A stretch of DNA of 64,000 nt from Gluconacetobacter asukensis (GTDB lineage: Bacteria > Pseudomonadota > Alphaproteobacteria > Acetobacterales > Acetobacteraceae), in the NCBI RefSeq assembly GCF_014174375.1, contig NZ_JABEQE010000011.1, forward strand, positions 87,191-151,190. The letters are read 5' to 3'. Position 1 is the first letter of the stretch. Each line of letters opens with the position of its first letter. The position numbers were made by a program, and so were the translations under genes. Under the pieces are notes generated by a model. The model was not told the origin of the DNA. It saw only the letters and a program-made list of their open reading frames with translations, and made no database searches. This document shows positions 26,555-35,499 of the stretch, one piece after another.

Positions 26555-27799
26555 ATGGACTGCGAATGGGATGTCGAGGCCGGACTCTCCGCCGAGGAGG
26601 TACGTCAACGTTTCGCCTGGGCCCGCAGGCAGGGACGGCCGGCCTGGCTGTGGCCTGACGTGTCGGTCGAATCATGGGGTGCCGCGCTCGGAACCATTCA
26701 GAAGGCGGCTGTTGCGTGTCTTGGCGGAGAGGCGGCCACGGATCTTGACGGTGGCGCGGAGGCTCTGGGTCTGGCCGGCTACACGTCCGGCATGGGGCCG
26801 CTTCTCGGCTTCTGGATCGAACAGGGGCGGCTGCGGGCTGGCCCGTCCGTCGTCGTGGAGCTTGAGCGCCAGCTGAGGCATAACAGGCGGCGGGCGAAGC
26901 GGATGGCGGCGGTAGCCGCCGCGCTTGTCGGCAGGCTGGTCGAGCTTCGGATCGAGGTTCTGATACTCAAGGGCGCTCACACGAGCACGGTCTATTTTCC
27001 CGAGCCCGGCGTGCGGCCGGCATCGGATATCGACCTGCTGGTGGCGCATGGGGATGGGCATCGCGCCGAGGCTGTGCTGGCGCAACTCGGGTTTTCGCTA
27101 CAGAAGCGTGGCAGGTGGGAGAGCAGCTGGTCCCTGCCGGCGGCGAGCGGCGAACCGCGAACGCTTACTTATGTCCATGCCGACGATCCCTGGTCGATCG
27201 ACCTGCATATTTCGCTCGACATATCGGCGGGACACGGCACGCCGCTGGGCCATTTCGACCTGGCGGCTCCGTTCGCGGGCAGGGAGCGTTGGGCTGTCGA
27301 TGCGCGGGCCCGCGTACTGGAGCCAGCGCCGTTGCTGCTGCATCTGGCGGCCCATGCGGGAGTCGGCTGGCAGAACCTGACCTTGTTGCGTCAGGTCGAA
27401 CTGGTTCTGGTCGTACGGCGGGAGGTCGCCTTGCGCCGCCTGTGCTGGGACGAATTCCTTGCGACGGGTCGGCTCACGACGGCGCTCGGCTATGCCTATC
27501 CAGCCCTTCGGTTGGCCGAGCGGCTTCTGCCGGGCACGGTGCCGGCGAACGTTCTCGAAGAGTGTGCCCGATGGGTTCCGCGCACCGTGCGGCGCAGGCT
27601 CGCGCGCTTGAGCCCTGCATCGGCCCAGCGTATCGGGCGCAACTCGCTCGCCGAGCATTTCATGTGGGCCCAGGGATGGCGCGGACGGTTGCGGATGCTC
27701 GCAGCGGACCTGCTTCCCGACGACCGCCGTTGGTCGGATCGCCGCCGAATCTACGAAGCCCGCGCCTGGCGTCTCATCCGTGGAACGATCAGCCGGTAA
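26555..27799 (+). CDS. Nucleotidyltransferase-fold protein (NTP_transf_5-like)
   Basis: 414 residues. The central motif LILKGAHTSTVYFPEPGVRP followed by ASDIDLLV is the signature of the uncharacterised nucleotidyltransferase family PF14907; the DxD metal site is DID. Proteins of this family recur in exopolysaccharide loci and next to HPr-kinase-like proteins in some lasso-peptide clusters. Here an HPr-kinase-like gene lies at 32412. The acceptor is unknown. The gene is convergent with the radical SAM gene at 27789, with an 11-base overlap of the 3' ends. Confidence 0.82.
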   Translation: MDCEWDVEAGLSAEEVRQRFAWARRQGRPAWLWPDVSVESWGAALGTIQKAAVACLGGEAATDLDGGAEALGLAGYTSGMGPLLGFWIEQGRLRAGPSVVVELERQLRHNRRRAKRMAAVAAALVGRLVELRIEVLILKGAHTSTVYFPEPGVRPASDIDLLVAHGDGHRAEAVLAQLGFSLQKRGRWESSWSLPAASGEPRTLTYVHADDPWSIDLHISLDISAGHGTPLGHFDLAAPFAGRERWAVDARARVLEPAPLLLHLAAHAGVGWQNLTLLRQVELVLVVRREVALRRLCWDEFLATGRLTTALGYAYPALRLAERLLPGTVPANVLEECARWVPRTVRRRLARLSPASAQRIGRNSLAEHFMWAQGWRGRLRMLAADLLPDDRRWSDRRRIYEARAWRLIRGTISR

Positions 27800-29333
27800 G
27801 GACCATCCTGGGCGATCTCCGCGGCTTCGGCGCGCTTGCGGGGCGCAAATGGCCATAGGCCTGGGAATCGTCGGGCGTAATGCGGGCGAACCTGCGGATC
27901 TGCCGCAGGAGCCGCGGATCGTCGTAGATCTCCTGCCTCCAGCGCCACCACGCGGCAGCCTTGCCGAGCAGCTTTCCCCAATCCCGCGTCTTTCGGTCAT
28001 GAACCGAGGGGAAGCGGCTTTTCAGCACCAGATCAAAATCCTGTGCGCGTGTCCGCAGTTTTTGCGCGAACCAGGGTAGGCGCGGGTCTTCGTGCGTCAT
28101 CCACGCCACCCATTCCGGCTCGATCCATTCCTCAAGAGTGTCGGGAGTGCCCGCATGGGCATCTACGCCGCCATAGGTCTGGCGGCGCTGGGGCGTGGGC
28201 GTGAAGAAATAGCTGATCAGCTCCATATCCGGATTTATCGCCTTCAGCCTGCGAATGAAGGAGAACGTGTTCTCCATCTCTTGCTCCGGCCTTTCCGGAT
28301 CGCCGAAGATGAAGGAAAACTCGGGGATGATGCCGTGTTCCCGCGTCTTCGCCGCCGTCATGAGTATCTGCTCGGTCGTGATGCCCTTGTTCATCCGCTC
28401 CAGCACCTCGTCCGAACCGGATTCGGCTCCGCAGAACACCATGAAAAGGCCGGCCTCCCGAAGTGCCCGCCAGGTCGCATCGGAAAAGCGGCAGAGCGCG
28501 TCGACCCTCGCTTCACACCACCACCGCAGGCCCAGCGGCTTCATCGTACGGGCGACCTCCTGGGCGTGCGCTTCGTTGAGGAAGAAATTATTGTCGTAGA
28601 AATGCACCGAATCCATGCCGTGATGCTGCACGAGATAGCGGAGATGCTCGGCAGTGCGCTCGGGCTGCTGGACTTTCTCGCGGCGGCCGAAGACGCTGAT
28701 CACGCCGCAGAAATTACAGCCATATGGGCATCCGATCGAGGCCTGATAGACGCCGGACCGATGGCCCAGTATGGTCGGCCGAAGATACTGGCCGACATCG
28801 ATCCTGTGATATGGCGGCGCGGGCAGCTCGCCCGGTCCCTTCCAGACGCGCTCCGGCCCGATCCAGTGCGATCCGTCCTCCTGCCGGAAGGCGATGCCGG
28901 CGACGGTTTTCGGATCGCGCCGGCCAGCGATGGCTTCGAGCAGCTCCAGGAACGTCTCCTCGCCCTGTCCCTGCACGACCCAGTCGACATAAGGCGCGTT
29001 CAGCACCGGCTGCGGATACAGGCTGCCGAAATTGCCGCCCCAGATCATCGGAATGTCCGGATAGCGCTGCTTTATCGCCTTGGCGAGGGGCACGGCGCTT
29101 ACGAGTTGCGGGCCCGGCATGACGGTCATGGCGATGCTGCGCACCGGGTCGCCTTCCGCCGCTGCCTGTTCGATATGCCCGGCTATGACGGAGAACGCGT
29201 CGATGCCGGGCAGGTTCCCGTCGACGATCTTCCAGTTGACGTCGGAGGGAAGTGCCGCGCCGATGGCCATGACCGAGAGCGGGAAGCGGCGATTTTCCGG
29301 GCGCGTGGCGCGCGGGTTCACGAGGATAATCAC
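27789..29333 (-). CDS. B12-binding-domain radical SAM protein (first)
   Basis: 514 residues. An N-terminal cobalamin-binding-like Rossmann domain (about 1-140: IPMIWGGNFGSLYPQPVLN, VDWVVQGQGEETFLELLEAI) precedes the radical SAM domain with C202-x3-C206-x2-C209 in IGCPYGCNFCG, then YDNNFFLNE and CGAESGSDEVLERMNKGI. No DxHxxG cobalamin motif is seen. Its 5' end overlaps the upstream methyltransferase stop (ATGA). Members of this class do methylations or rearrangements on unreactive carbons. The substrate is unknown. Confidence 0.88.
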   Translation of the reverse strand: MIILVNPRATRPENRRFPLSVMAIGAALPSDVNWKIVDGNLPGIDAFSVIAGHIEQAAAEGDPVRSIAMTVMPGPQLVSAVPLAKAIKQRYPDIPMIWGGNFGSLYPQPVLNAPYVDWVVQGQGEETFLELLEAIAGRRDPKTVAGIAFRQEDGSHWIGPERVWKGPGELPAPPYHRIDVGQYLRPTILGHRSGVYQASIGCPYGCNFCGVISVFGRREKVQQPERTAEHLRYLVQHHGMDSVHFYDNNFFLNEAHAQEVARTMKPLGLRWWCEARVDALCRFSDATWRALREAGLFMVFCGAESGSDEVLERMNKGITTEQILMTAAKTREHGIIPEFSFIFGDPERPEQEMENTFSFIRRLKAINPDMELISYFFTPTPQRRQTYGGVDAHAGTPDTLEEWIEPEWVAWMTHEDPRLPWFAQKLRTRAQDFDLVLKSRFPSVHDRKTRDWGKLLGKAAAWWRWRQEIYDDPRLLRQIRRFARITPDDSQAYGHLRPASAPKPRRSPRMVLTG

Positions 29334-30133
29334 GGGCGCGTGGCACTCCAGAGATCGAAACGGGAGGGCGCGCGCGCGCGCCGCAGTCTGGCGACGACGG
29401 GGCGGATTTCATACCAGAGCGGATAGCGCACGCGCGACCGGCGCCACGCGCAGCCGATCGGCGCCGATGCAGCCGCCAGGCGTTCGCGTGTCAGGAATTC
29501 GATGAAGGGGAGGGACATCAGCGTTTCGGCATGCGCGCCGAAGCGGCATGGCGCGTCGGCCAGTTTCTCCGCCACCATGACAAGCCCGTCGGCCTCGTGG
29601 CGGTAGAAGGGCGAATCAAGGATCACGAGCCGGCCGCCGGGCCGCACGGCGCGGGCTGCCTCTGCCAGGACGGCGCCGAGATTCGTCGCGTAATGCAGCG
29701 AGGCATTGAAGACCGCGATATCGAAGCTGGCATCCGGCATGGGGATGGCGTCGAAAGAAGCATCCAGGGTCTGCATCCTGCCGCCGCTCCGCTCCAGAAA
29801 AGGGGCTGCGGCGCCTAGTCCGTCGACCTTGTCGCTGCGGATGTCGAGTGCCGTCGTGTCATGCCCTTCCAGCGCAACGCGGTAGCTCAGCCAGCCATTG
29901 CCCGCCCCCAGGTCAAGCAACTGCAACCCGCGGCCGAGCGATGCGGCGAGGGGCCGGATGATCCGACCAAGCAGCGCCTCGAAGCTGCGTGCCCGCACAC
30001 CCCATTGGCGCGCGAGGGGGCCATGGCGCAGATAGGGCAGGCCGAGCAGCGCGTCCTCGGCATAGAGGCGGCCTTCCGCCGCGCGGTGGGCCGCGTAATC
30101 CCGGGCGAAATCCCGCAGCGCGTCGCGGCTCAT
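29330..30133 (-). CDS. Class I SAM-dependent methyltransferase (radical SAM operon, downstream one)
   Basis: 267 residues from the ATG at 30133, which overlaps the preceding stop. The SAM-binding motif I is QLLDLGAGNGWLSYRVALEG, motif II TTALDIRSDKVDGLG and motif IV SFDIAVFNASLHYATNL. The C-terminus (YPLWYEIRPVVARLRRARA) is basic. It overlaps by four bases with the genes on both sides, so it belongs to one translationally coupled set. The substrate is not known. Confidence 0.87.
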   Translation of the reverse strand: MSRDALRDFARDYAAHRAAEGRLYAEDALLGLPYLRHGPLARQWGVRARSFEALLGRIIRPLAASLGRGLQLLDLGAGNGWLSYRVALEGHDTTALDIRSDKVDGLGAAAPFLERSGGRMQTLDASFDAIPMPDASFDIAVFNASLHYATNLGAVLAEAARAVRPGGRLVILDSPFYRHEADGLVMVAEKLADAPCRFGAHAETLMSLPFIEFLTRERLAAASAPIGCAWRRSRVRYPLWYEIRPVVARLRRARAPSRFDLWSATRP

Positions 30134-30939
30134 CGGGCTTCGGCCCCGTTGCGCACGAAACGGTAGAGAATATGGTCCCCCAATCGCGCGAGCGGCCCGG
30201 CGAACACGCGGTCGAGCCTCTCGAACGCATCCAGGAGTCTCGGATGGCCCGATATCCAAGGCTCGGCCGCGCTGGGCGGCACGAAGACACCCACGCCCAA
30301 CCGGCCATCGGGGCGAAACCACGGCGCCATCGCGCGTTCGATATCGCGCCGCCCGTGATAGCGGACGTTGAACGTGCGCCCGCCCAGCCGCGCGGGCCGG
30401 TCGCCCGTACCAAGTCGCCGGAAGGCCTCGCCGGGACGGCCGCGCGCCATCTCGGTTACCCATTCGCCGGGGCAGGAACGGCCGAACACCACGAGTATCG
30501 CCGGCGCCCCCTCGCGCAGGAGCGTCGCCAGCCCGGCCGCAAAGGGACGGAGATCGCCGACGCAGTTCAATGCGGCGAAATTTGAGAAAGCGCCGTCCAG
30601 CGGGAGGCTGATCCGGGTGGCCAGTCCGGCAAGGTCCTCGGCGGCGCAAAGCGCCGTTCGCGCACCGGCGCGGCCCGCGAATTTCCTGCCGGACAGGCGC
30701 ACCATCGCGGGAGAGGCATCGGTCAGAAGCACCTCCCGCCCGCGCTCGAGAAGCCACAATGCGTCTTCGCCGGTGCCGCCGCCGATCTCGATCACCCGGG
30801 CGCCCGGTGGAAAAGCGCGCGCCAGGACCCTCCGGACCGCGCGCCGTTGTGCGGCCACGCTGAGCCAGGGCGTGAAGCGCGCGTCGAAACCTTCCGCGAT
30901 CGCGTCGAAAGCCGCTGCGGCCGGCGGCAGGCCTTGCAT
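30130..30939 (-). CDS. Class I SAM-dependent methyltransferase (radical SAM operon, upstream one)
   Basis: 269 residues from the ATG at 30939, chosen because it lies 11 bases after the radical SAM stop with a GAGCGGG site before it. Motif I is ARVIEIGGGTGEDALWLLER, motif II EVLLTDASPAMVRLS, and GAFSNFAALNCVGDL matches motif IV. The C-terminal half contains FVPPSAAEPWISGHPRLLD. It is distinct in sequence from the next methyltransferase in the operon, so it is not a recent duplicate. The substrate is unknown. Confidence 0.87.
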   Translation of the reverse strand: MQGLPPAAAAFDAIAEGFDARFTPWLSVAAQRRAVRRVLARAFPPGARVIEIGGGTGEDALWLLERGREVLLTDASPAMVRLSGRKFAGRAGARTALCAAEDLAGLATRISLPLDGAFSNFAALNCVGDLRPFAAGLATLLREGAPAILVVFGRSCPGEWVTEMARGRPGEAFRRLGTGDRPARLGGRTFNVRYHGRRDIERAMAPWFRPDGRLGVGVFVPPSAAEPWISGHPRLLDAFERLDRVFAGPLARLGDHILYRFVRNGAEAR

Positions 30940-30950
30940 CCCGCTCAACG

Positions 30951-32348
30951 TCAAGCCTCGAGCTGATGCTGGAACGGGTGAGGCGACCGATGGTGGAAGG
31001 CTTCGGCCTCCAGCCCGTTCCACGCCTCGTCATTCCAGATACCGGTCTCGTTTTCCGCATGCAGCAGGTCGCGCACCTTGCGGTAGAATTCGGTGGAATA
31101 GGTTCCCTGGAACAGCATCGCCAGCTCGCCCGTGGTCGTCCAGTTGCGCTGCCGCCCGAGCTGGGCCTGCACGCGCGCATGAAAGGCCGTGCCCGGCAGC
31201 GGATACGCGACCGACACGCCGATTTCGTCCGGGTTTTCCTCCCGGATCAGGTCGCGGGTGGCGAGGATGTCCGGCCAGCTTTCGGGCGGATAGCCGAGCT
31301 GGATGAACCAGCAGGCGCGCACGCCATGTGCCTTGAGCACGCGCGTCGCCGTTCGCGCGGCCGTCACGCTCGCGCCCTTGTCCATGGCGTCGACGACCCT
31401 TTGTGAGCCGCTCTCGACGCCAAGCCAGACTTCTCTCGCACCCGCCCGTGCCAGCGCGTCGACCATGCTTTCGGTCATGAGGTTGACGCGCGACTGCATG
31501 GTGAACGGAATCCGGCAATTGCCGTTCGTGACCTCACGCGCGAAGCCGGTCGTCCAGTCGGTGTCGAGGCCGAAGATGTCGTCGGCAAACCAGACCTGGT
31601 CGGGCGCCACTTCCGCCTTCAGGCGAATCATTTCGTTCGCGACGTGGGTTGGCGACCGAACTTCATAGCGCCGGCCGAATGTCGGTTTCGCGCACCAGTT
31701 GCACGTATAGGGACAGCCGCGCGAAGTCGCCATATTCCATGAAAATACGCCATGCGCGCCCGTCCAGGCGCGGCGGTAGGCATCGATGTCGAGCAGGTCC
31801 CACGCCGGGGACGGCAGGCGGTCGATGTCACGCAGCGGGGGGCGAGCGGGTGTGGAAACCGGCTTGCCGGCCCCTGGCAGGAGCAACCCGGCGACGGAAG
31901 ACGCGTTGTTATTTCCCCCGTTCCAGAGGCCGACGAGTTCGGCCAGCGCCATCTCTCCCTCGCCGAGTGCCACGGCCGACGCGCCGGCGGCCAGATAGGC
32001 AGCGGGCATGTCGGCGGCATCGGGCCCATTCACGGCCACCCGGCAGCCGCGCGCCCGCGCCGCTCCGATGATCGCCAGCGCGCTCTCGCGGCGATTGGTG
32101 GTGCACATCTTGGTCAGGAAATTGAAATTGTCTTCCATGAGAACGACAATGCGCGGTTCGTACTCATCCAGTGCCTTCTCGAAATCCTCAATCCCGTCGG
32201 CGAACGTGGCGTCAAACAGTGCCACGTCATGCCCGCCTTCGCGCAGCAGCGCGGCGAGTATCAGGGTGGACAACGGGGAATAGGGCTTCATCCTTGAAAA
32301 TTGTTTTGGGTCGTGCTGCAAAAAATACGAATGGGCGAGCAGGATCAA
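30951..32348 (-). CDS. B12-binding-domain radical SAM protein (second)
   Basis: 465 residues. The N-terminal domain (about 1-145) resembles a cobalamin-binding fold (LILAALLREGGHDVALFDAT, AVALGEGEMALAELV). The radical SAM cluster is C212-x3-C216-x2-C219 in TSRGCPYTCNWCAKPTFGRR, followed by FADDIFGLD and GVESGSQRVVDAMDKG, then GYPPESWPDILATRDLI. It is the first gene of a four-gene minus-strand operon and is divergent from the HPr-kinase-like gene, with only 63 bp between starts. It is not closely similar to the other radical SAM protein in this operon. Confidence 0.88.
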   Translation of the reverse strand: MILLAHSYFLQHDPKQFSRMKPYSPLSTLILAALLREGGHDVALFDATFADGIEDFEKALDEYEPRIVVLMEDNFNFLTKMCTTNRRESALAIIGAARARGCRVAVNGPDAADMPAAYLAAGASAVALGEGEMALAELVGLWNGGNNNASSVAGLLLPGAGKPVSTPARPPLRDIDRLPSPAWDLLDIDAYRRAWTGAHGVFSWNMATSRGCPYTCNWCAKPTFGRRYEVRSPTHVANEMIRLKAEVAPDQVWFADDIFGLDTDWTTGFAREVTNGNCRIPFTMQSRVNLMTESMVDALARAGAREVWLGVESGSQRVVDAMDKGASVTAARTATRVLKAHGVRACWFIQLGYPPESWPDILATRDLIREENPDEIGVSVAYPLPGTAFHARVQAQLGRQRNWTTTGELAMLFQGTYSTEFYRKVRDLLHAENETGIWNDEAWNGLEAEAFHHRSPHPFQHQLEA

Positions 32349-32411
32349 TGTCCGAGACTCCCACGATGCCGCATATTGTTCATCGGGTGCGATTCAGTAT
32401 AAAATTGTCGC

Positions 32412-33317
32412 ATGCCAAACGAAATTTTTATCCTGCAGCTGTCGATCATGGAACGGCCAGTGAGGATATTGACATCGGATCCGGATCTTCTGGCGACGAT
32501 GGAAGAGGCATATGCAGCCTGGCGTCCGGCAACCCGCACGGACGGGGCGCCCATCACGATCGACCTGCACATCATTGATACGGACGCCGGCCTTTCCCAT
32601 CGCATCGATGTCGACGGGCCCTTTCTGAGCATGAGCGGAGATGGGATCGACGGATGGGCCGATGCCGGAATTCTTTTCGCGACCTGCAAGGTTCCGAAAT
32701 ATCTGATCGGGCGGCCCGGGCAGCTCGCGGAGGAACTGACCGACACATTGCTGCTATTCCTGCTGACCCGCTCGGGACGGACACCGCTCCATGCGGCCGG
32801 AATCGTCCTGGGAAACAGGGCGATTCTGCTGACGGGCGCGAGCGGGAGTGGGAAGAGCACGCTCACCCTCGCTGCAATGAGGCGGGACCTCCGCATTCTT
32901 TCCGACGACACCGTGTACATCCAGTTGCAGCCTCGCTTGCGGATTTGGGGCTTTCCGCGCCCGGTTCATGTGTTCCCCGACGATGCGCCAGGGTTCATCG
33001 CGGCAACCCGGTTGAGGGGAGGGAAATTGAAGGCGGCGATCCCCGCGCCGTTTCCGGCCGAGCCGCCCGTAGCGGACCACCCGGTTGTCGTGGTGCTGGA
33101 ACGGGGCGAGACAATCCGGATGGACCCTATCGAACCCGCGATCGCGGCGGCCGCGCTGTCGCGGCTGGAACCCGGTTTCGATCTGCTGGCCCATGCGTCC
33201 GCGAGCGCGGCAAGCGCGATCGTGGCCAGGGGCGCATGGCGATTGACGCTAGCCCGGGATCCGGACGCGGCGATGGATGCGCTGATCGGGCGGCTGGCGC
33301 AGGATGCGATGAAATAG
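32412..33317 (+). CDS. HPr kinase/phosphorylase-like protein (HprK-related)
   Basis: 301 residues. A Walker A motif GASGSGKST (142-150) follows LHAAG (126-130), a pair typical of HPr-kinase-like proteins; SDD at 164-166 matches the next conserved segment. The N-terminal about 110 residues are not HPr kinase-like. Homologues modify serine in HPr or, in some lasso-peptide clusters, the C-terminus of the peptide. No HPr gene is seen here. The start could also be ATG 32448. It is divergent from the radical SAM operon and convergent with the gene at 33323. Confidence 0.82.
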   Translation: MPNEIFILQLSIMERPVRILTSDPDLLATMEEAYAAWRPATRTDGAPITIDLHIIDTDAGLSHRIDVDGPFLSMSGDGIDGWADAGILFATCKVPKYLIGRPGQLAEELTDTLLLFLLTRSGRTPLHAAGIVLGNRAILLTGASGSGKSTLTLAAMRRDLRILSDDTVYIQLQPRLRIWGFPRPVHVFPDDAPGFIAATRLRGGKLKAAIPAPFPAEPPVADHPVVVVLERGETIRMDPIEPAIAAAALSRLEPGFDLLAHASASAASAIVARGAWRLTLARDPDAAMDALIGRLAQDAMK

Positions 33318-33322
33318 ACTGG

Positions 33323-34801
33323 TCACGTCATGCGCCGGCGGGCGTAGTCCGCGGCCATGCCGTGCAATTGCTGCAGGGTCTCGGCGATGGGCGGCATCGT
33401 GTCCAAAAGCGCCCGCTCCCTCCGGCCGGATAAAGCCGCGATCTGCGGCAGCAACCCGTCCACATCCGCCAGCACCGCCTGCCGCCGTTCGATCAGGCCA
33501 GGGAAGGCGCCGGCCGCCGCCGGGTCGAGAAACAGGGCGGGAATGCCGAAGGCCGCCGCCTCCACGGCGGCGCCGGAGGCGAGCGAGACCAGCACGTTCA
33601 CGCGTTCGAGCAGCGCGGTGAGGGGCAGCAGGCAGGCTTCCTCGACGATAACATTGGGTCTTCGGAGAGCCAGGAGATCGCTGTATTCGGCATCCTGCGA
33701 CGCGGAGGCGGACGGATGGCGGCGTATCCACCAGCGCCAGCTTGCGGGGGATGCCTCGATATGGCGCGCCAGCTTCTGCCACACCGCGCGATATCCGCCG
33801 ATCGGCTGCAATGCCACCAGGATTTCCCGATCGAAGGCCGGGTCTGGATGCGGACCCGGCACCTTCGCGTGGGCGGCGTGCTGCGTGTGGCCGCCATGGA
33901 TCGCCCCGTGCCACGGGGCCCGCGCCCAATCCGCGATCCGTGCCACATCCTCGGCGCCCCAGCACCAGAACATCGCGGGGAGCGTGGAATAGCCCGATGC
34001 CGGAAGGCCGTGCCAGCTATAGGCGCGGTGCCCTTCCTGCGGGCAGTGCTGGAGATCGATGCACAGGATACCCTCTCGCCGGCAGGCGAGGGCGAAAGCG
34101 TGGCCGAGGCCTGCATAATACGTGACCACGAAGGCGATCCGGGGCCTGACCCTGCGAAGAATGCGCTGAAAGAGCGTGGCTGCGGCAAAGACGGTGCGAA
34201 ATCGCCTGTTCAGCCGCTCGGCATGGAGCGAAGGCGCACGCACGCCTTCCTGGTGCAGGAATTCGAGAACCGGGGCATGATCCGGCAGATCGAGAGATCG
34301 TGCCGGCCGGAGAGCGCCCGTGAGAGCCGCCGTGAGGGCCGCGCGGACCGCGACCGTATTGGCGGCATAGGTCGGGCGCAGCCAGGGCAGGCGGTTCAGC
34401 CCGCCCGGCTGCATGAGGAAGGTTCCAAGCCCCTGCCCATCGAGGGTTGCCATCACCGGTTCGCCGTAGCGGTCGCGCCAGGAGCCCGCGACCCTGTCCA
34501 GCGAAACACCGTCGCCGAGCAGGATCGCATCGGCCGGCACCGGTCGCGGCTGCCAGTGGCGCAGGTCCTTCCGGCTCTTCCAGACATTGGTGAGCGGGGT
34601 GGCGAGGCTCGCGGCGGCGCGGTGGAGGAAAGGCCGGGGCGGCGGCGCGGTGTTGCCGCCCGCGGCGCCGAACATGTCGAGGAACAGGTCCGTCGCGGCA
34701 AGCGGCCAGAGATCGACATCTCCGCCCCGCCACCGGGCCACGTCGAAACGCGCCTCGATCGCCCCGACGAGGCGGCGATGGTTTTGCTGGACGGCATTCA
34801 T
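33323..34801 (-). CDS. Putative surface-carbohydrate glycosyltransferase-like protein
   Basis: 492 residues from the ATG at 34801, eight bases after the preceding stop. The C-terminal half (ILVALQPIGGYRAVWQKLA, then WWIRRHPSAS, VNVLVSLASGAAVEAAAFGI and PALFLDP) has the look of a GT-B donor-binding domain, as in capsule synthesis proteins. The N-terminal half has no recognised motif (HWQPRPVPADAILLGDGVS). It is the last gene of the 37634-33323 operon. The activity is inferred only from fold-like patterns and neighbourhood. Confidence 0.55.
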   Translation of the reverse strand: MNAVQQNHRRLVGAIEARFDVARWRGGDVDLWPLAATDLFLDMFGAAGGNTAPPPRPFLHRAAASLATPLTNVWKSRKDLRHWQPRPVPADAILLGDGVSLDRVAGSWRDRYGEPVMATLDGQGLGTFLMQPGGLNRLPWLRPTYAANTVAVRAALTAALTGALRPARSLDLPDHAPVLEFLHQEGVRAPSLHAERLNRRFRTVFAAATLFQRILRRVRPRIAFVVTYYAGLGHAFALACRREGILCIDLQHCPQEGHRAYSWHGLPASGYSTLPAMFWCWGAEDVARIADWARAPWHGAIHGGHTQHAAHAKVPGPHPDPAFDREILVALQPIGGYRAVWQKLARHIEASPASWRWWIRRHPSASASQDAEYSDLLALRRPNVIVEEACLLPLTALLERVNVLVSLASGAAVEAAAFGIPALFLDPAAAGAFPGLIERRQAVLADVDGLLPQIAALSGRRERALLDTMPPIAETLQQLHGMAADYARRRMT

Positions 34802-34809
34802 CTGGCGTG

Positions 34810-35499
34810 TCACGCGCCGGTGCCCCGTTTCCGGAACCCTACAGGATAATAGCGCCCGTTCGGAACGAGCAGACCGTTCCGGTCGTAGAGCAGGTCTGTC
34901 GCCATCTGATCCGGCCGAGCTTCGAGCACGGCGTCGAACGCCGCGGCGGCCGCCGTGTCGGAAAAGCGGAAATTCGTGGTGTGGAGGAAAAGCAGGCCGC
35001 CGGGCGCGAGGCAGCGCGAGAAACCGTCCACGGCGCGCTCGAAATCGGCGAAACGCATGAGCCTCCCGCTCCGGCGGGCGCGCCTTACGGTCAGGTCGCC
35101 ATGGCACAGGACGGCGAGGCAGAAAATCGCGTCGTAATGGCCGGAAGGCTCGGCACCGGTGTCCGGCGCGGCCTGAAAGCTCAGCCGGTCGTCGTTCAGG
35201 CCCCGCGATCGGGCGATGCAGGCGTCGATATTCGCCGGGTTGATGTCGATTCCTCTGATCGGCGCGTCCGGAAAGCGCTGGCGGAGGCTGAACACCTCAT
35301 CGCCGCGCGAGCATCCGAAAGACAGCAGGCGTGGGGCCGGCTTGCCCGCGAGGGCTTCCGCCGCGAAGTCGAACAGCCACGGATAGCGGTCTGGAAGCGT
35401 GAAGGAATAGGGCTGGAAGCGCCCGGCGACCGGCTTGCGCAGGCGACGGCGCATGGCGGCGGCAAGAGGCCGCAGCGCGGCCGGGATGAAGGGCCTCAT
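34810..35499 (-). CDS. Class I SAM-dependent methyltransferase
   Basis: 229 residues. SAM motif I is RLLSFGCSRGDEVFSLRQRF, reminiscent of CheR-like folds, followed by IRGIDINPANIDACIARSR and YDAIFCLAVLCHGDL. The N-terminus is basic (LRPLAAAMRRRLRKP). It overlaps the dehydrogenase fusion stop by four bases and is followed by a surface-glycan protein, so a glycan or sugar-nucleotide substrate is plausible. Confidence 0.85.
   Translation of the reverse strand: MRPFIPAALRPLAAAMRRRLRKPVAGRFQPYSFTLPDRYPWLFDFAAEALAGKPAPRLLSFGCSRGDEVFSLRQRFPDAPIRGIDINPANIDACIARSRGLNDDRLSFQAAPDTGAEPSGHYDAIFCLAVLCHGDLTVRRARRSGRLMRFADFERAVDGFSRCLAPGGLLFLHTTNFRFSDTAAAAAFDAVLEARPDQMATDLLYDRNGLLVPNGRYYPVGFRKRGTGA

Noticed and set aside
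26374..33322. Possible lasso-peptide or other RiPP precursor near the HprK-like and nucleotidyltransferase genes
   Set aside because: The gaps are only 63-181 bp and contain no short frame with a leader/core pattern. No B/C-type maturation genes were found.
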